Made by a program: the position numbers and the translations under genes. This document shows, in pieces, positions 63,549 through 64,000 of a stretch of 64,000 nucleotides of DNA. The stretch is from assembly GCA_025024175.1 (NCBI GenBank), contig QCXZ01000064.1, positions 45,901,325 to 45,965,324 on the forward strand, given 5' to 3'. Under the pieces are notes generated by a model. That model searched no databases. It saw only the letters and a program-made list of their open reading frames with translations, and was not told where the DNA came from. Positions within the stretch are counted from its first letter, which is position 1, and each line of letters begins with the position of its first letter. The DNA comes from Rhyzopertha dominica (Eukaryota > Arthropoda > Insecta > Coleoptera > Bostrichidae).

Positions 63549-64000
63549 GTTAACTTTAATAATCAATTAAGCCAATAAAAGTAAAAATAACAATGAAAGC
63601 CAATAAACAATAAATTCTTGTGTACTAAATTAAAAAACAAGTAAACATTCGAAATCCATTGAAAATGAATATATTTACAAAAATTAACTTAATTTGTCAA
63701 ATCTCATCATCTGCAAATATTTTTTAGAGAGTTTAAAAAGACCTTCATTTTGATACTGCATTTAAAGTAGTATTTGAAGAAATAAAAAAAATATGAGCCT
63801 GGAGAGTTTTAGGTGTAGAGTAATAATTGTATATTATTATGTTGTNTGTTGACTGNTTCTGTAGTTTGTTTTTCAATATATTATACATAGTTTATTAATC
63901 AAGATGTAGTGTGTCTCGTATTTTATTTTACTAACTCGAGCTATAATAATAGCGAAATAGATCTATCTGCAGTTGGTTGCAGTGCAGACAGCACAGCATA

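Larger units (their letters stand above)
61292..64000. other. CPSF3 intron reaching the window edge
   Basis: No CPSF3 exon was recognised here: no HxHxDH or other N-terminal motif on the minus strand. It holds an uninterrupted (TA)n microsatellite at 61319-61359 and a GC-richer stretch (61380-61680) with repeated AGAGCGTC words. A transposon-like terminus, ACAGGGTGATCAGTTAAGGC, lies at about 62469. Repeat family 2 copy 2 occupies 63178-63548. Confidence 0.6.

Overview
This is a 64 kb piece of an AT-rich animal nuclear genome, most likely an insect. A beetle is a guess based on protein and transposon flavour. The genes have GT-AG introns, the proteins are insect-like, and the introns are full of transposon debris. 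Isolated 'n' bases, some inside exons, suggest a draft assembly.

Five split genes and one intronless gene were read exon by exon. From left to right: (1) a vasa/DDX4 RNA helicase, minus strand, 2536-14546, with only the N-terminal 444 codons in the window; (2) mitochondrial ATP synthase subunit alpha, minus, 17063-27725, complete in 8 exons; (3) proteasome subunit alpha type-4, minus, 28343-29504, complete in 6 exons; (4) mitochondrial 3-ketoacyl-CoA thiolase (ACAA2/yip2), plus, 29976-41470, complete in 8 exons and divergent from PSMA4; (5) the pre-mRNA 3'-end endonuclease CPSF3/CPSF73, minus, 41653-61291, convergent with ACAA2 and missing its 5' exons past the right edge; (6) an intronless DHCR24 (delta24-sterol reductase), plus, 59026-60621, nested antisense inside a CPSF3 intron. 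These are housekeeping or germline functions and do not form one pathway.

The introns hold most of the unusual material. The largest CPSF3 intron (42133-52074) carries a Penelope-like retroelement (43731-48484) with a reverse transcriptase, a GIY-YIG endonuclease, an inverted partial terminal copy, a 13-bp target duplication and a recognisable hammerhead-ribozyme core at both ends. A 3.08 kb DNA transposon (44540-47622) sits at a TA inside its RT gene, with ~325-bp terminal inverted repeats and an unusual DD84E transposase. Three copies of a THAP-domain element lie around these insertions; two of them are ~1.2-1.3 kb and in opposite orientation around two or three CPSF3 exons.

Other introns hold a second Penelope relic, three LINE relics, a Tigger/pogo relic, a mariner-like relic with terminal repeats, a hAT-like element with a near-perfect 8-bp duplication, a Harbinger-like palindromic MITE, other MITE or fold-back structures, and several dispersed repeat families present two or three times within the window.
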